Assembly (NCBI RefSeq): GCF_016908875.1 | Contig: NZ_JAFBES010000011.1 | Span: 1-64,000 of the forward strand | Source: Bacillus ectoiniformans | GTDB taxonomy: Bacteria; Bacillota; Bacilli; Bacillales; Domibacillaceae | Direction: 5' to 3' | Length of the DNA stretch: 64,000 bases | Part shown: piece after piece, positions 46,972-56,198 of the stretch | Layout of the letters: each line of letters starts with the position of its first letter | Position numbering within the stretch: position 1 is the stretch's first letter | Notes under the pieces: generated by a model | Told to the model about the DNA's origin: nothing | The model's database searches: none | Seen by the model: the letters and a program-made list of their open reading frames with translations, nothing else | Made by a program: the position numbers and the translations under genes

Positions 46972-46990
46972 TATACCTATAAGGGGTATA
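46972..46990 (+). promoter_or_regulatory. CsoR operator before copA
   Basis: TATACCTATAAGGGGTATA is nearly symmetric and overlaps the promoter region just before the copA ribosome binding site. Confidence 0.75.
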
Positions 46991-47003
46991 CGGAGGGATA
47001 AAA

Positions 47004-49421
47004 ATGTCACAAGAAATAAAAGAAGCTACACTTCCGATCACCGGAATGACTTGTTCTGCTTGTGCGGTACGAATTGAAAAAGGAATGAAGAAAATGGACG
47101 GAGTAGAAGATGCCTCCGTTAACTTCGCTTTAGAGCGTACATCTATTAAATACGACCCAAATCAAGTGAGTATCGCGGATGTAAAAAAGAAAATTAATGA
47201 CTTGGGCTATGATGTATTGGAAGAAAAGGCTGAATTCAATATTATCGGCATGACTTGTGCAGCCTGTTCAACAAGAATTGAAAAAGGCTTAAATAAGCTG
47301 GAAGGAGTATCTAAGGCGTCTGTCAATTTAGCCTTAGAAAGTGCGACTGTCGAGTATAATCCTTCAGCAACAAGTCCAGCAGAGATTATCAAAAAAGTAG
47401 AAAAGCTCGGGTATAAGGCGAATTTGAAAGGTGAACAAAAAGAAGATTCCTCTGATATCAAAGCGAAAGAAATAGAGACCCAAAAAGGAAAATTCATCTT
47501 CTCTCTTATTTTATCGTTTCCACTCCTTTGGGCGATGGTCAGCCATTTCAGCTTCACTTCTTTTATTTACCTGCCAGACATGTTCATGAATCCATGGGTT
47601 CAATTTGCTTTAGCGACTCCTGTTCAATTTGTCGTTGGGAAGCAGTTTTATGTAGGCGCCTATAAAGCCTTGAGAAATAAAAGTGCCAATATGGATGTGT
47701 TAGTCGCGTTAGGAACATCCGCCGCTTACTTCTATAGTTTATATTTATCCATTCAATCAATCGGCAGCCAAGGTCACATGGTTGAACTATATTATGAAAC
47801 AAGTGCGGTTCTGATCACGTTAATTATTTTAGGTAAGCTATTTGAAGTAAAAGCAAAGGGCCGCTCTTCTGAAGCCATCAAAAAGCTGATGGGTCTGCAA
47901 GCGAAAACCGCTATAGTGGAACGCAATGGAGTCGAACAAGAAGTCCCGTTAGAGGAAGTCGCAGCTGGTGACATTGTTCATGTAAAACCGGGTGAAAAAA
48001 TTCCGGTAGATGGTGAAATTATCGAAGGTCGTTCGGCGATAGATGAATCGATGCTGACAGGTGAAAGTGTTCCGGTTGATAAAACAGCAGGCGATCTGGT
48101 GATCGGGGCAACACTGAATAAAAATGGCTTTTTAAAAGTGAAAGCGACAAAAGTCGGCCGTGACACCGCGCTTGCCCAAATTATTAAGGTGGTAGAAGAA
48201 GCGCAAGGATCAAAAGCGCCAATCCAGCGTTTAGCCGATCAAATTTCAGGTATCTTTGTACCGATTGTCGTTGGGATTGCGGTTATCACGTTTCTTGTCT
48301 GGTTTTTCTTAGTGACACCTGGAGACTTTGCGGAGTCATTGGAAAAATTAATCGCCGTCCTTGTGATCGCCTGTCCTTGTGCGCTCGGTTTAGCTACTCC
48401 GACTTCAATTATGGCAGGTTCGGGCAGATCAGCGGAATTTGGCATTCTTTTTAAAGGCGGAGAGCACTTGGAAAGAACCCATCGTGTAACAACGGTTTTA
48501 TTAGATAAAACTGGCACAGTAACGAATGGCGCACCTGTCTTAACAGATGTGCTAGTAGAAGATGACTTTAGTGAAGAAGAATTCCTGCAGCTAGCAGGCA
48601 CAGCAGAAAAGCAATCAGAACACCCTCTCGCAGAGGCAATTGTGACTGGAATCAAAGAAAAAAACATCGAACTCTTTGAAGCAGAGACGTTTGAAGCGAT
48701 TCCGGGATACGGTATTCAAGCAAAAGTAAACGGCCGAGTCGTATTAGCAGGAACTCGAAAGTTAATGAAAAAACATGAAATAAATATAGACCATGCACTT
48801 AAGGTCATGGAAGAGCTCGAAGAAAACGGGAAAACTGCGATGCTGGTTGCAATTGATGGTCAATATGCGGGCTTAATTGCTGTCGCTGATACGATTAAAG
48901 ACACGTCAAAAGCGGCTGTCAAACGCCTAAAAGAGATGGGCCTTGAAGTGGTCATGATTACGGGTGACAACAAGCGTACAGCAGAAGCAATTGCGAATGA
49001 AGCGGGCATTGACTCTGTTATCGCGGAAGTTCTTCCTGAAGGAAAAGCAGAGGAAGTGAAAAAGCTTCAAGAACAAGGCAAGGTTGTCGCTATGGTTGGA
49101 GACGGAATTAACGATGCCCCAGCACTGGCGATGGCAGATATCGGGATGGCCATTGGAACAGGAACGGATGTCGCGATGGAAGCGGCAGACATTACGCTGA
49201 TTCGCGGAGATCTGAATAGTATAGCTGATGCCATCTCTATGAGTAAGAAGACGATCCGAAACATTAAACAAAACCTGTTCTGGGCGTTTGCGTACAATGC
49301 GATGGGAATTCCAATTGCTGCTTTAGGTTTCTTAGCACCTTGGCTAGCTGGTGCAGCGATGGCGTTTAGTTCTGTGTCTGTTGTACTTAATGCCTTACGT
49401 CTTCAAAGAGTAAAATTATAA
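47004..49421 (+). CDS. copA: Copper-exporting P1B-type ATPase CopA
   Basis: The 805-residue protein has two HMA domains ([24 protein letters not shown]), eight membrane helices, the TGES loop, [11 protein letters not shown] with the CPC copper motif, DKTGTVT phosphorylation site, SEHPLAEAI and [10 protein letters not shown]. It pumps Cu(I) out of the cytosol. GGAGGG precedes the ATG. Confidence 0.95.
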   Translation: MSQEIKEATLPITGMTCSACAVRIEKGMKKMDGVEDASVNFALERTSIKYDPNQVSIADVKKKINDLGYDVLEEKAEFNIIGMTCAACSTRIEKGLNKLEGVSKASVNLALESATVEYNPSATSPAEIIKKVEKLGYKANLKGEQKEDSSDIKAKEIETQKGKFIFSLILSFPLLWAMVSHFSFTSFIYLPDMFMNPWVQFALATPVQFVVGKQFYVGAYKALRNKSANMDVLVALGTSAAYFYSLYLSIQSIGSQGHMVELYYETSAVLITLIILGKLFEVKAKGRSSEAIKKLMGLQAKTAIVERNGVEQEVPLEEVAAGDIVHVKPGEKIPVDGEIIEGRSAIDESMLTGESVPVDKTAGDLVIGATLNKNGFLKVKATKVGRDTALAQIIKVVEEAQGSKAPIQRLADQISGIFVPIVVGIAVITFLVWFFLVTPGDFAESLEKLIAVLVIACPCALGLATPTSIMAGSGRSAEFGILFKGGEHLERTHRVTTVLLDKTGTVTNGAPVLTDVLVEDDFSEEEFLQLAGTAEKQSEHPLAEAIVTGIKEKNIELFEAETFEAIPGYGIQAKVNGRVVLAGTRKLMKKHEINIDHALKVMEELEENGKTAMLVAIDGQYAGLIAVADTIKDTSKAAVKRLKEMGLEVVMITGDNKRTAEAIANEAGIDSVIAEVLPEGKAEEVKKLQEQGKVVAMVGDGINDAPALAMADIGMAIGTGTDVAMEAADITLIRGDLNSIADAISMSKKTIRNIKQNLFWAFAYNAMGIPIAALGFLAPWLAGAAMAFSSVSVVLNALRLQRVKL

Positions 49422-49441
49422 AGAATAAAGGAGAATGGGTG

Positions 49442-50314
49442 ATGAAAAAATGGATGTTCTCAGCTTTAGCCTATTTAGCTCTAGTTATTGCGGGATACTT
49501 TTCCTATGAAGTCCTCTTTGGAGAAGAGAAGAATGAAGAAGTTCATGGGGAAGGTCATACATCGTCTGAAATTGTATACGAAGATGAAACAAAAGATCAT
49601 GATGATCACAAGACTGAGTCCACAGATTCTCATTCAGAGGAAGCTCACGGACATGGTGAGAAAACAAGTAAGGAAACTGAAGTCAATGTGACTGTCAAAG
49701 AAGATAACGGCCAATTAATATTGACACTAAAAGATCCTGCAGGCCAGCCATTGACCGATCTAGAAATCAATCACGAAAAGCTTCTCCATCTAATTGTTGT
49801 AGATGAACATTTAGATCAATATTATCATTTACATCCCGAAGAAACAGCACCGGGTCAATTTGAAACAGCAAGTACACTTAAAGAAGGAACGTACAAGGCG
49901 TTTGTGGATATCAAGCCCAAAAACTTAGATTATGAAGTTCAACCACTTGCATTTTCAGTAGGCACCCCTGCAGCAGATGAGCATAGTCATGGATCATTAA
50001 AAGCAGATCAGCTATTAGAGAAAACTGTAGACGGAAACATGGTAACGCTTGAGACCTCTCCATTAGTAAAGAATGAGCCGGTTACTCTGACATTTGATGT
50101 TCACGGGGCGGAACTAGAACCATTTCTAGGTGCGATGGGCCATGTGGTTATCCTCGACGAAGAAGCGAATGAATACTTGCACGTTCATCCAGCAGATGAA
50201 AAGAGACCTGTTTTCGAAACAGAATTCTCTCAACCTGGGATATACAAAATTTGGGCCGAGTTTCAGAAAAACGGAAAAGTGACAGTCTATCCATTTGTAG
50301 TGGAAGTAAAATAG
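49442..50314 (+). CDS. Secreted His-rich protein of the copper operon
   Basis: The 290-residue protein has an N-terminal membrane anchor, a His/Asp/Glu-rich linker with many H-D-H and H-G-H motifs, and two beta domains, each with a YxHLHP/LHVHP pair. The His clusters suggest copper binding outside the cell. It starts 20 bases after copA. ATG 49442 has AAAGGAG 7 bases upstream. It is not a family with a known reaction. Confidence 0.75.
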   Translation: MKKWMFSALAYLALVIAGYFSYEVLFGEEKNEEVHGEGHTSSEIVYEDETKDHDDHKTESTDSHSEEAHGHGEKTSKETEVNVTVKEDNGQLILTLKDPAGQPLTDLEINHEKLLHLIVVDEHLDQYYHLHPEETAPGQFETASTLKEGTYKAFVDIKPKNLDYEVQPLAFSVGTPAADEHSHGSLKADQLLEKTVDGNMVTLETSPLVKNEPVTLTFDVHGAELEPFLGAMGHVVILDEEANEYLHVHPADEKRPVFETEFSQPGIYKIWAEFQKNGKVTVYPFVVEVK

Positions 50315-50330
50315 ACCGTTGAATAAATAG

Positions 50331-50369
50331 AAGGAGCTATTTCCATTGAATGAAATAGCTCCTTATTTG
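50331..50369 (+). terminator. Terminator after the copper operon
   Basis: AAGGAGCTATTTC pairs with GAAATAGCTCCTT. Confidence 0.85.
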
Positions 50370-50403
50370 TAAAATCTACATCATTTTGGGGAGAGTAAAA
50401 CAA

Positions 50404-50949
50404 ATGAATAAAATATTAATGATTGTTGCCCATCCGAATAAAGAGGATTCCAGAATAAATAAAAAATGGACGGAAGCATTTAGGAATAAAGAGAACATTA
50501 CGGTACACGAACTATATAAAGAATACCCGGACGAAAAGATCAATGTGGAAAAAGAACAAAAATTAGTTGAACAGCATGACACGATTATTTTTCAGTTTCC
50601 TTTTTACTGGTATAGCAGTCCTCCACTCTTAAAGAAATGGCAAGATGAAGTGCTAACATATGGATGGGCATACGGCCGTGACGGGACAAAATTGCATGGA
50701 AAGTCATTCATGCTGGCGATTTCCACAGGCAGCTCTGACACTGCTTACCGAGCTGGAGGTAAAAATGAGTTTTCAATCAATGAATTAACAAAACCCTTTC
50801 AGGCGATGAACAACTTGGTAGGTATGAAATATCTTCCGTCTTTTGTATTCCACGATTTAAATAACATTAGCGATCATGACGTTGAAAAGAGCATTCCCGC
50901 ATATTTGGCTCACATAAGGGAATTTTGTGAAGGTGGCATACTGGCCTGA
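50404..50949 (+). CDS. Flavodoxin-fold NAD(P)H oxidoreductase, second copy
   Basis: The 181-residue KefF/YwrO-like protein has IVAHPNKEDSR, FQFPFYWYSSPPLLKKWQD and TYGWAYG. It is a paralogue of the gene at 22829, with clear identity over the whole length, but it lacks the MarR palindrome before it. ATG 50404 has GGGGAG upstream. Confidence 0.9.
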   Translation: MNKILMIVAHPNKEDSRINKKWTEAFRNKENITVHELYKEYPDEKINVEKEQKLVEQHDTIIFQFPFYWYSSPPLLKKWQDEVLTYGWAYGRDGTKLHGKSFMLAISTGSSDTAYRAGGKNEFSINELTKPFQAMNNLVGMKYLPSFVFHDLNNISDHDVEKSIPAYLAHIREFCEGGILA

Positions 50950-51030
50950 GTCGATAAGCTAAAGAGGTTAAAAGTGTACGGCTTACTTGCCCATAAGCAG
51001 GAAAGTTACCTCATTATTAGATAGCTGATT

Positions 51031-51061
51031 GAAAAAAGATAGGATTGCTCCATCTTTTTTT
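51031..51061 (+). terminator. Terminator before the Argonaute gene
   Basis: AAAAAAGAT-GGA pairs with TCC-ATCTTTTTTT. Between 50950 and 51281 no gene is seen. Confidence 0.6.
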
Positions 51062-51073
51062 GCTTGAAACTAA

Positions 51074-51103
51074 TTGACAGATAAGTAGTTAGAAGATTAA
51101 GAT
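51074..51103 (+). promoter_or_regulatory. Possible promoter of the Argonaute operon
   Basis: TTGACA (51074-51079) and TAAGAT (51098-51103) are 18 bp apart, in a 180-base leader before the start. Confidence 0.45.
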
Positions 51104-51281
51104 AATTACAGTGAAATCTTTTCTTTTGAACGCTTTTTCATAATCCCTCCATTCTTCCTCTAATTTATCAACCTCTATTTACGATCACGTCCAGTCTTTC
51201 TCTAACTGAAACAATCCCCATCCATTTTGAACACTTTTTTCACGCAAACATTTCCCCTATATTTGAAGCGGAGGCTCACAC

Positions 51282-53411
51282 ATGAATCAATATTATTTAT
51301 CTGAATGGCTATCCGGAACGAATGCGGCCGAGTTACCTGTGCACATTTATACCATTCCTCTGTCAATGGAGGAAAATCGTCATTCGATGGGCGGCAAGGT
51401 CTGCTATGGACTAAGTAAGCAAAACCAGTTTCAGACGATGGTATTTTTCGATCAATATATAGCTTCTTTCAAAGCGATCACTAACTGGCAAGGGTATCAT
51501 TGCCTTCACTATGAAAACCGTCCTATAAAACTTGCGGCTTCGTATGAAAGAACGTTACTGGAGCGGCTGATCAAAAAAGAGCTTGAACAGCGGTCGCGTC
51601 TAACCCATGTCATTGATCGCGGTGCGTTTCGGCTCAAGCAGTCTAAGCCGATGAATGCAGCGGAACTGTTAATTTACCCAGCGATCCAAATGAACATCGA
51701 AGTACAGGTCAATGGAGACATTATTGCAGGGTTTGATTATGTACATCGGCTGGAATATAAAGAGAACGTTCAAGCCTATATGACCGATCAAAAAATAAAT
51801 ATGACCGGCCGCTCGGTTGTGGATACGACTCATGCAAGAACCTATGAATATGAATTCGTCGAAGTGGCACCATACAAAGCTGGGGAGGTAAGTCCTTACT
51901 TAAAGGAATCCGTTATAGACTACTATATTCGAAAAAAAGAAGAACGAAAGCTAAACGGCGTTAGCAACCAGTCGCCGGTCATCCACGTAAAAAACCGCGA
52001 AGGAGCGATCTTTCCTTATTTACCGCATCTATTAAAACTGAGCTGTTCCTTTGATTCACTTCCATCACACCTCTCTAAAGCCGCTTCCAAAACCATTAAA
52101 ATGAAACCCCACGAAAAAATGACAGAGCTGTATAAAGAAGCCTACCGGTTGTTGAGGAAGCTTCCGATGATCACTTTCCCTCAAGACAATATTCGCGCTG
52201 TAAAACTAGGTTATGAAGTAGGGTATGCCTCGCCTCCATTGCTTCAGTTTGGAAATAAAGTCACTAACAAAAAGGTGACTGAAGGTTTGAGTAAAGGAGG
52301 GGTGTACAAAGGCGGTAATGTTCATGTCAGCTTTTTCGTCGATCCGCTTTTGCAGCAAAACCCTACTGCTCGTAAGAATATTGGCCAGTTTATCCAGCTG
52401 TTAATACAGCAATCAGCGAAGCTCGGAGTAAACTTAATCGTCTCTGATAAACCACGCGCACTTCGCGGCCAGCTTTCTCCTCAATTGTTAACGTCCGAAG
52501 AATTTCCTTATCAGCTTAAATCCATTTCCAGGTATTTTGATGGCACTGTCATCGTCATTGCTTCTCAACAAACAATTGATCAGGTGTACCGGCTAATTAA
52601 AAAGGAATTCGGCGGGAAGCAGGATATGATCACTCAATTCGTTACCTATACTGAACAATTAATCGATATAACGAAATCGTTTTATTTGATCCAAAACCTT
52701 TTATTAGGCATCTTCGTGAAATCCGGTAAACAGCCGTGGGTATTAGGAGATTCTCTCCACTCAGACTGTTTTATCGGGTTGGATGTCAGCCATGAGAGCG
52801 GCAATCACGCTTGTGGAATGATCCAAACCATCAGCCGAGATGGTACGCTCATTCAGCAAAAGTCACTATCCATGCCTGAAACTGGCGAAAAAATACATTC
52901 TGCGACCATTGAAGAGCTTTTATATGACACGATTCATTTTTATCAAGAACATTACAAGGAGCCTCCGCGCCATATCACGTTTCATCGGGACGGGTTTTGC
53001 CGAGAAGACCTAGCCTTTATTGAACGACAATTGGCAAAAGCGAATATTGCCTTTGATTATGTGGAGATATTAAAAAATGTCAACCGGCGTATGGCAGTCT
53101 ATCATCAAGAGAGATGGACCACAGAACAAAGTTTGTATTATAGGAAAAACAATGTGGCTTATCTTTGCTCCACTTCACCGAAGGAATATGTTGGGATGGC
53201 AAAGGTTATGAAGATTGTCCAAAAAACCAACCATTTGCCATTTGATCACATTATTTCAGATGTCTATAAGCTTTCCTTCATGCATATTCATTCGATGTTG
53301 AAAACCCGGCTTCCCATCACCATTCATTATGCTGATCTAAGCTCCACCTTTCATAATCGTGACATGCTTCACCCAGCCACCCAACACACGAAATCATTGC
53401 CGTTTGTTTAA
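51282..53411 (+). CDS. Long prokaryotic Argonaute with complete DEDD catalytic tetrad
   Basis: The 709-residue protein fits the length and layout of a long pAgo: N domain, PAZ-like region (about 150-290), MID (about 410-480, with YRLIKKEF and the QNLLLGIFVKSGKQ lysine segment that binds a guide 5' end) and PIWI. PIWI residues are Asp501 (GLDVSHES), Glu536 (TGEKI, the glutamate finger), Asp570 (FHRDGF) and Asp685 (HYADL). The spacing 35-34-115 matches Thermus thermophilus Ago (34-34-114). All four are acidic, so target cleavage is expected. GGAGG precedes the ATG. A small partner gene follows after 28 bases, then an Rpn-type nuclease gene. Confidence 0.92.
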   Translation: MNQYYLSEWLSGTNAAELPVHIYTIPLSMEENRHSMGGKVCYGLSKQNQFQTMVFFDQYIASFKAITNWQGYHCLHYENRPIKLAASYERTLLERLIKKELEQRSRLTHVIDRGAFRLKQSKPMNAAELLIYPAIQMNIEVQVNGDIIAGFDYVHRLEYKENVQAYMTDQKINMTGRSVVDTTHARTYEYEFVEVAPYKAGEVSPYLKESVIDYYIRKKEERKLNGVSNQSPVIHVKNREGAIFPYLPHLLKLSCSFDSLPSHLSKAASKTIKMKPHEKMTELYKEAYRLLRKLPMITFPQDNIRAVKLGYEVGYASPPLLQFGNKVTNKKVTEGLSKGGVYKGGNVHVSFFVDPLLQQNPTARKNIGQFIQLLIQQSAKLGVNLIVSDKPRALRGQLSPQLLTSEEFPYQLKSISRYFDGTVIVIASQQTIDQVYRLIKKEFGGKQDMITQFVTYTEQLIDITKSFYLIQNLLLGIFVKSGKQPWVLGDSLHSDCFIGLDVSHESGNHACGMIQTISRDGTLIQQKSLSMPETGEKIHSATIEELLYDTIHFYQEHYKEPPRHITFHRDGFCREDLAFIERQLAKANIAFDYVEILKNVNRRMAVYHQERWTTEQSLYYRKNNVAYLCSTSPKEYVGMAKVMKIVQKTNHLPFDHIISDVYKLSFMHIHSMLKTRLPITIHYADLSSTFHNRDMLHPATQHTKSLPFV

Positions 53412-53439
53412 GTAAGCTCACTCGAAAGGAATGAAAAAC

Positions 53440-54057
53440 ATGCGTTATGAAAAAGATCAATTATTACAGAGTAAAAATTTGCTTCAAACACTTGCCAATG
53501 GCCTCAACCCCCTTACGAAAGAGCCGCTCCCATCTGACAGCTTCCTCCGCGAATCCACTTTAACCTCCTCGCTTTTTTACCTCAGTGCCTACATTGATCA
53601 GGCGTTATCAAAGCCATCCAAACGAAAACGAACAAGGCATTTGCCGTTACACTTAACAAAAGCCGAGCTGCAGACAGTCTGCTTGCCAGAAGGGAAAATC
53701 GGGATTCAAGCATTTACTAAAGCGGTTAATCAAGTGCTTGACCGAGAAAATAGTCAGCTGCTTACGGCAGTGAGGATTAATAAACAGCTAAAGCGAATGG
53801 GGATTTTAAGTGAAATAGAAGATGAAGAAGGAGGAAAACATACGGTCACTAATGATCATTCAGAAGGCTACGGCATTGAATCAGTCCAAAGGAAGTTTCG
53901 GGACAGAGAGTATGAGCAGGTTCTATTTAATGAAACAGGCAAGCAGTTTCTATTAGAGCATTTAGTCGAGATCATGGCTTTTGAAGAAGGTAACGCAGCC
54001 GATGAGAAGGATAAGAAAAATGCGTTTCCAGCAGATTTTGAAAAGGAAGGGGTATGA
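53440..54057 (+). CDS. Argonaute-associated protein, unknown
   Basis: The 205-residue soluble protein has an N-terminal helix with LQTLANGLNPLTKEPLPSDS (about residues 14-33), a basic patch KPSKRKRTRHLP, a central wing-like region with RINKQLKRMGIL, and a C-terminal helical region YGIESVQRKFRDREYEQV. The basic patch and helical segments would suit nucleic acid binding. ATG 53440 has AAAGGA 10 bases upstream; ATG 53431 is too close. The NPLTKEPLP pattern recalls short proteins near restriction or nuclease genes, but I cannot name the family. Confidence 0.72.
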   Translation: MRYEKDQLLQSKNLLQTLANGLNPLTKEPLPSDSFLRESTLTSSLFYLSAYIDQALSKPSKRKRTRHLPLHLTKAELQTVCLPEGKIGIQAFTKAVNQVLDRENSQLLTAVRINKQLKRMGILSEIEDEEGGKHTVTNDHSEGYGIESVQRKFRDREYEQVLFNETGKQFLLEHLVEIMAFEEGNAADEKDKKNAFPADFEKEGV

Positions 54058-54063
54058 TATAAT
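54055..54063 (+). promoter_or_regulatory. Extended -10 promoter of the Rpn gene
   Basis: TGATATAAT, an extended -10 element, lies across the end of the Argonaute partner gene and 25 bases before the Rpn start. It suggests that the nuclease gene has its own promoter. Confidence 0.5.
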
Positions 54064-54087
54064 GAACGTAAGCACGGAGTACCAATA

Positions 54088-55086
54088 ATGGTCAGTAAAC
54101 TCTTAAAGCGCGTGCCTCTTGAACAGCTGATGGACTTAAAGATAGATTACGCTTTTAAGCAGCTGTTTGGTACAGAGAAAAATAAAGAAATTACCGTTGT
54201 CTTTTTAAATGCCGTGTTAAATCGTAACGGCCACGAAAGCATTCGTGATCTTTCGTTTACGAGCACAGAAGCAGGCGGAGAGTATGAGGAAGATAAACAG
54301 TCACGGCTCGATATTCTTGCAGTGACAAATGACGATAAGCGTATTAATATTGAGATTCAATTTACGAATCAATATGATATGATTAAACGCTCCATTTACT
54401 ACTGGGCAGGCATTTATCGCCGACCGATGAAAAAAAGAATGGCTTATCGCGAGTTATATCCAGTGATTGCGATAAATATTTTAAATTTTAATCTTTTTCA
54501 GGATACAAAACGGTTTCACACCTCTTATCATTTGTATGAAGACCAAGACTTCTTTCTATTAACTGATGTGATGGAATTTCATTTTTTGGAAATGCCTAAG
54601 ATGATAAGTGATTGGAAACAAAACTTACTTGACCCATGGAACGATTTACTGGCTCGGTGGATGCTGCTGCTCGGTATTGTTGATCACCGGAATGGGAAAG
54701 TTTATGAAGATATCTATCATGAATTGGAGGCCATCGCAATGAAAGATCCAACATTAAAGCAAGCGTTTCAAGGCTGGGATATATTAAGTGCAACAGAAGA
54801 AGAAATCTGGGCGTATGAATCTAGACTTAAGCAAGTCTTAGATGCAGAAGCAGCTAAACGCGAAGCGGAGTTAAGTGAAAAAGAAGCGGTGGAAAAAGCC
54901 GTGAAAGAGGGATTAGAGCGGGGGATTCAACAAGGACTTCAACAAGGAATAGAAGAAGGAAGACGGAATGAAAAAATAGAGATGGTCAAAAGGATGCTTC
55001 AAAAAGGGATGGAAACAGAGACCATTGCTGATATTATTGGATTAGAGGTCACTGAAATAAGACGGATAAAAAAAGAGTTGGAATAG
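54088..55086 (+). CDS. Rpn-family PD-(D/E)XK nuclease (recombination-promoting nuclease/putative transposase)
   Basis: The 332-residue protein has the family start LMDLKIDYAFKQLFG, a nuclease core with SRLDILA followed by INIEIQFTNQYD, and a C-terminal coiled coil rich in EGLERGIQQGLQQGIEEG. Rpn proteins are DNA endonucleases that promote recombination and are often in defence or mobile regions. The catalytic D-ExQ pattern appears intact. The start follows the Argonaute partner by 31 bases. Confidence 0.9.
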   Translation: MVSKLLKRVPLEQLMDLKIDYAFKQLFGTEKNKEITVVFLNAVLNRNGHESIRDLSFTSTEAGGEYEEDKQSRLDILAVTNDDKRINIEIQFTNQYDMIKRSIYYWAGIYRRPMKKRMAYRELYPVIAINILNFNLFQDTKRFHTSYHLYEDQDFFLLTDVMEFHFLEMPKMISDWKQNLLDPWNDLLARWMLLLGIVDHRNGKVYEDIYHELEAIAMKDPTLKQAFQGWDILSATEEEIWAYESRLKQVLDAEAAKREAELSEKEAVEKAVKEGLERGIQQGLQQGIEEGRRNEKIEMVKRMLQKGMETETIADIIGLEVTEIRRIKKELE

Positions 55087-55163
55087 TATTTCAATAGTGA
55101 GACCGTTGTAGTATTGAGTGTGGGCTATGGTTCAGTAAATCCTTTTAATTAGGAGTGAGAAAT

Positions 55164-55361
55164 ATGAACTCTGCGAAAGAACGATTGATTAAAATCATTA
55201 ATGAAATTCCGGAAAGTGAATTGGCAAAAGTATTAGATTTTGCGGAATATATTAAAGATAAAGAAGATAAAAAGATTTTTAAAGAAATTACGAAGGCAAG
55301 TGAGAGCAGTTTAGACTTTTGGATCAATGATGTAGATGACAAGATTTGGAATGATGTATAG
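55164..55361 (+). CDS. Antitoxin-like small protein (partner of the MazF/PemK-type toxin)
   Basis: The 65-residue protein starts MNSAKERLIKIINEIPE and has a short helical core SELAKVLDFAEYIKDKED like DUF2281-type antitoxins, and an acidic tail. AGGAGTG precedes ATG 55164; the GTG at 55155 overlaps that site. Its end overlaps the toxin gene start. Confidence 0.75.
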   Translation: MNSAKERLIKIINEIPESELAKVLDFAEYIKDKEDKKIFKEITKASESSLDFWINDVDDKIWNDV

Positions 55362-55686
55362 CCAAGGTGACATTCTCCTGCTGCCTATTCTATATACAAA
55401 CTTAACCACTAATAAACAATGGCCGGTTTTAGTACTTTCTAATAATACGTATAATCAAAATGCAGATGATATTATCGTTGCAGCAATCACATCTAAATTA
55501 AGTGAATTAGACTTTTCAATCATCATTCATACAGAAAATTTAACAGCAGGAAAGTTAAAAAAGACTTCTGCTATAAGAGCTGATAAACTATATACTCTTT
55601 CCAAACATATAGTAAAGAAGAAATTTGGCCAAGTGCATAAAGAAATTTCGGATGAAGTGATTGTAAAAGTCAACGAACTGTTGTAA
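55351..55686 (+). CDS. MazF/PemK-type toxin
   Basis: The protein of about 111 residues starts MMYSQGDILLLPILY and has KQWPVLVLSN and RADKLYTLSKHIV, as in the PemK-like endoribonucleases of the CcdB/MazF fold. Such toxins cleave mRNA at specific sequences. It overlaps the antitoxin gene by 11 bases. Confidence 0.85.
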   Translation: MMYSQGDILLLPILYTNLTTNKQWPVLVLSNNTYNQNADDIIVAAITSKLSELDFSIIIHTENLTAGKLKKTSAIRADKLYTLSKHIVKKKFGQVHKEISDEVIVKVNELL

Positions 55687-55780
55687 ATATAAAATAATAT
55701 GGCCACTATCATATTCATTTTGGATGCAGGTTGAGTAAAGGTCATTTTGGGAAGACGGCGTAAAGGCCGCAAGATTATGG

Positions 55781-55813
55781 TAAGCGCCCGTTGGATAACC
55801 CAGCAGGCGCTTA
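55781..55813. repeat. Inverted repeat without a T-run
   Basis: TAAGCGCC (55781-55788) and GGCGCTTA (55806-55813) can form a stem between the converging toxin gene and the gene at 55817. No poly-T follows on either strand. Confidence 0.4.
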
Positions 55814-55816
55814 TTG

Positions 55817-56197
55817 TCATTCCTCCGGATAATAAACGTCTTTGCGTAAACAAACATCCTTATGATTTAACTCCTCGCCTTCAAACCGAATCCAGATCTC
55901 ATCATCAGCCATTACACCGTGAGTTTTACGAACAATACCCCAGCGATTGAATGCATTTAGTCCCAAAGCTTGGAGCAGTTCATCCGCATTGACTCGTGTC
56001 GGAGGGAAGGTTCGCCACTTTAGCCAACTTTCCATCTGTTCCGTCGTAATATGGCCTTCTGAATCCTCAGAAAATTGTTTATTAAAGCCAGTTATATAGT
56101 TTTTAACATAAAGTGTTCCGCCATCTTCTGGTCTTAGATCAACGGAGGCAATTACTTGATCAAAAAGCATGACATCAAACTTCATATAATTAACCAC
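55817..56197 (-). CDS. Partner protein of the HipA-like kinase remnant
   Basis: The 126-residue protein starts at GTG 56197 with GAGGTG upstream and has a start like MKFDVMLFDQVIASVDLRPEDGG, and RTFPPTRVNADELLQALGLNAFNRW (only the 12-base core is named here as PPTRVNADELLQ). It directly follows the HipA-like remnant on the same strand. Such small proteins lie beside HipA-family kinases in many Firmicutes. Function unknown; it may be the remaining half of a kinase-linked toxin-antitoxin pair. Confidence 0.6.
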   Translation of the reverse strand: MVNYMKFDVMLFDQVIASVDLRPEDGGTLYVKNYITGFNKQFSEDSEGHITTEQMESWLKWRTFPPTRVNADELLQALGLNAFNRWGIVRKTHGVMADDEIWIRFEGEELNHKDVCLRKDVYYPEE

Positions 56198-56198
56198 G

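Noticed and set aside
52911-52916. Glu544/Glu545 as the glutamate finger of the Argonaute
   Set aside because: The GE motif at Glu536 gives spacing that matches Thermus thermophilus Ago better (35-34-115).
55781-55813. Inverted repeat as a terminator for the TA pair
   Set aside because: No T-run follows on either strand; kept only as a repeat.
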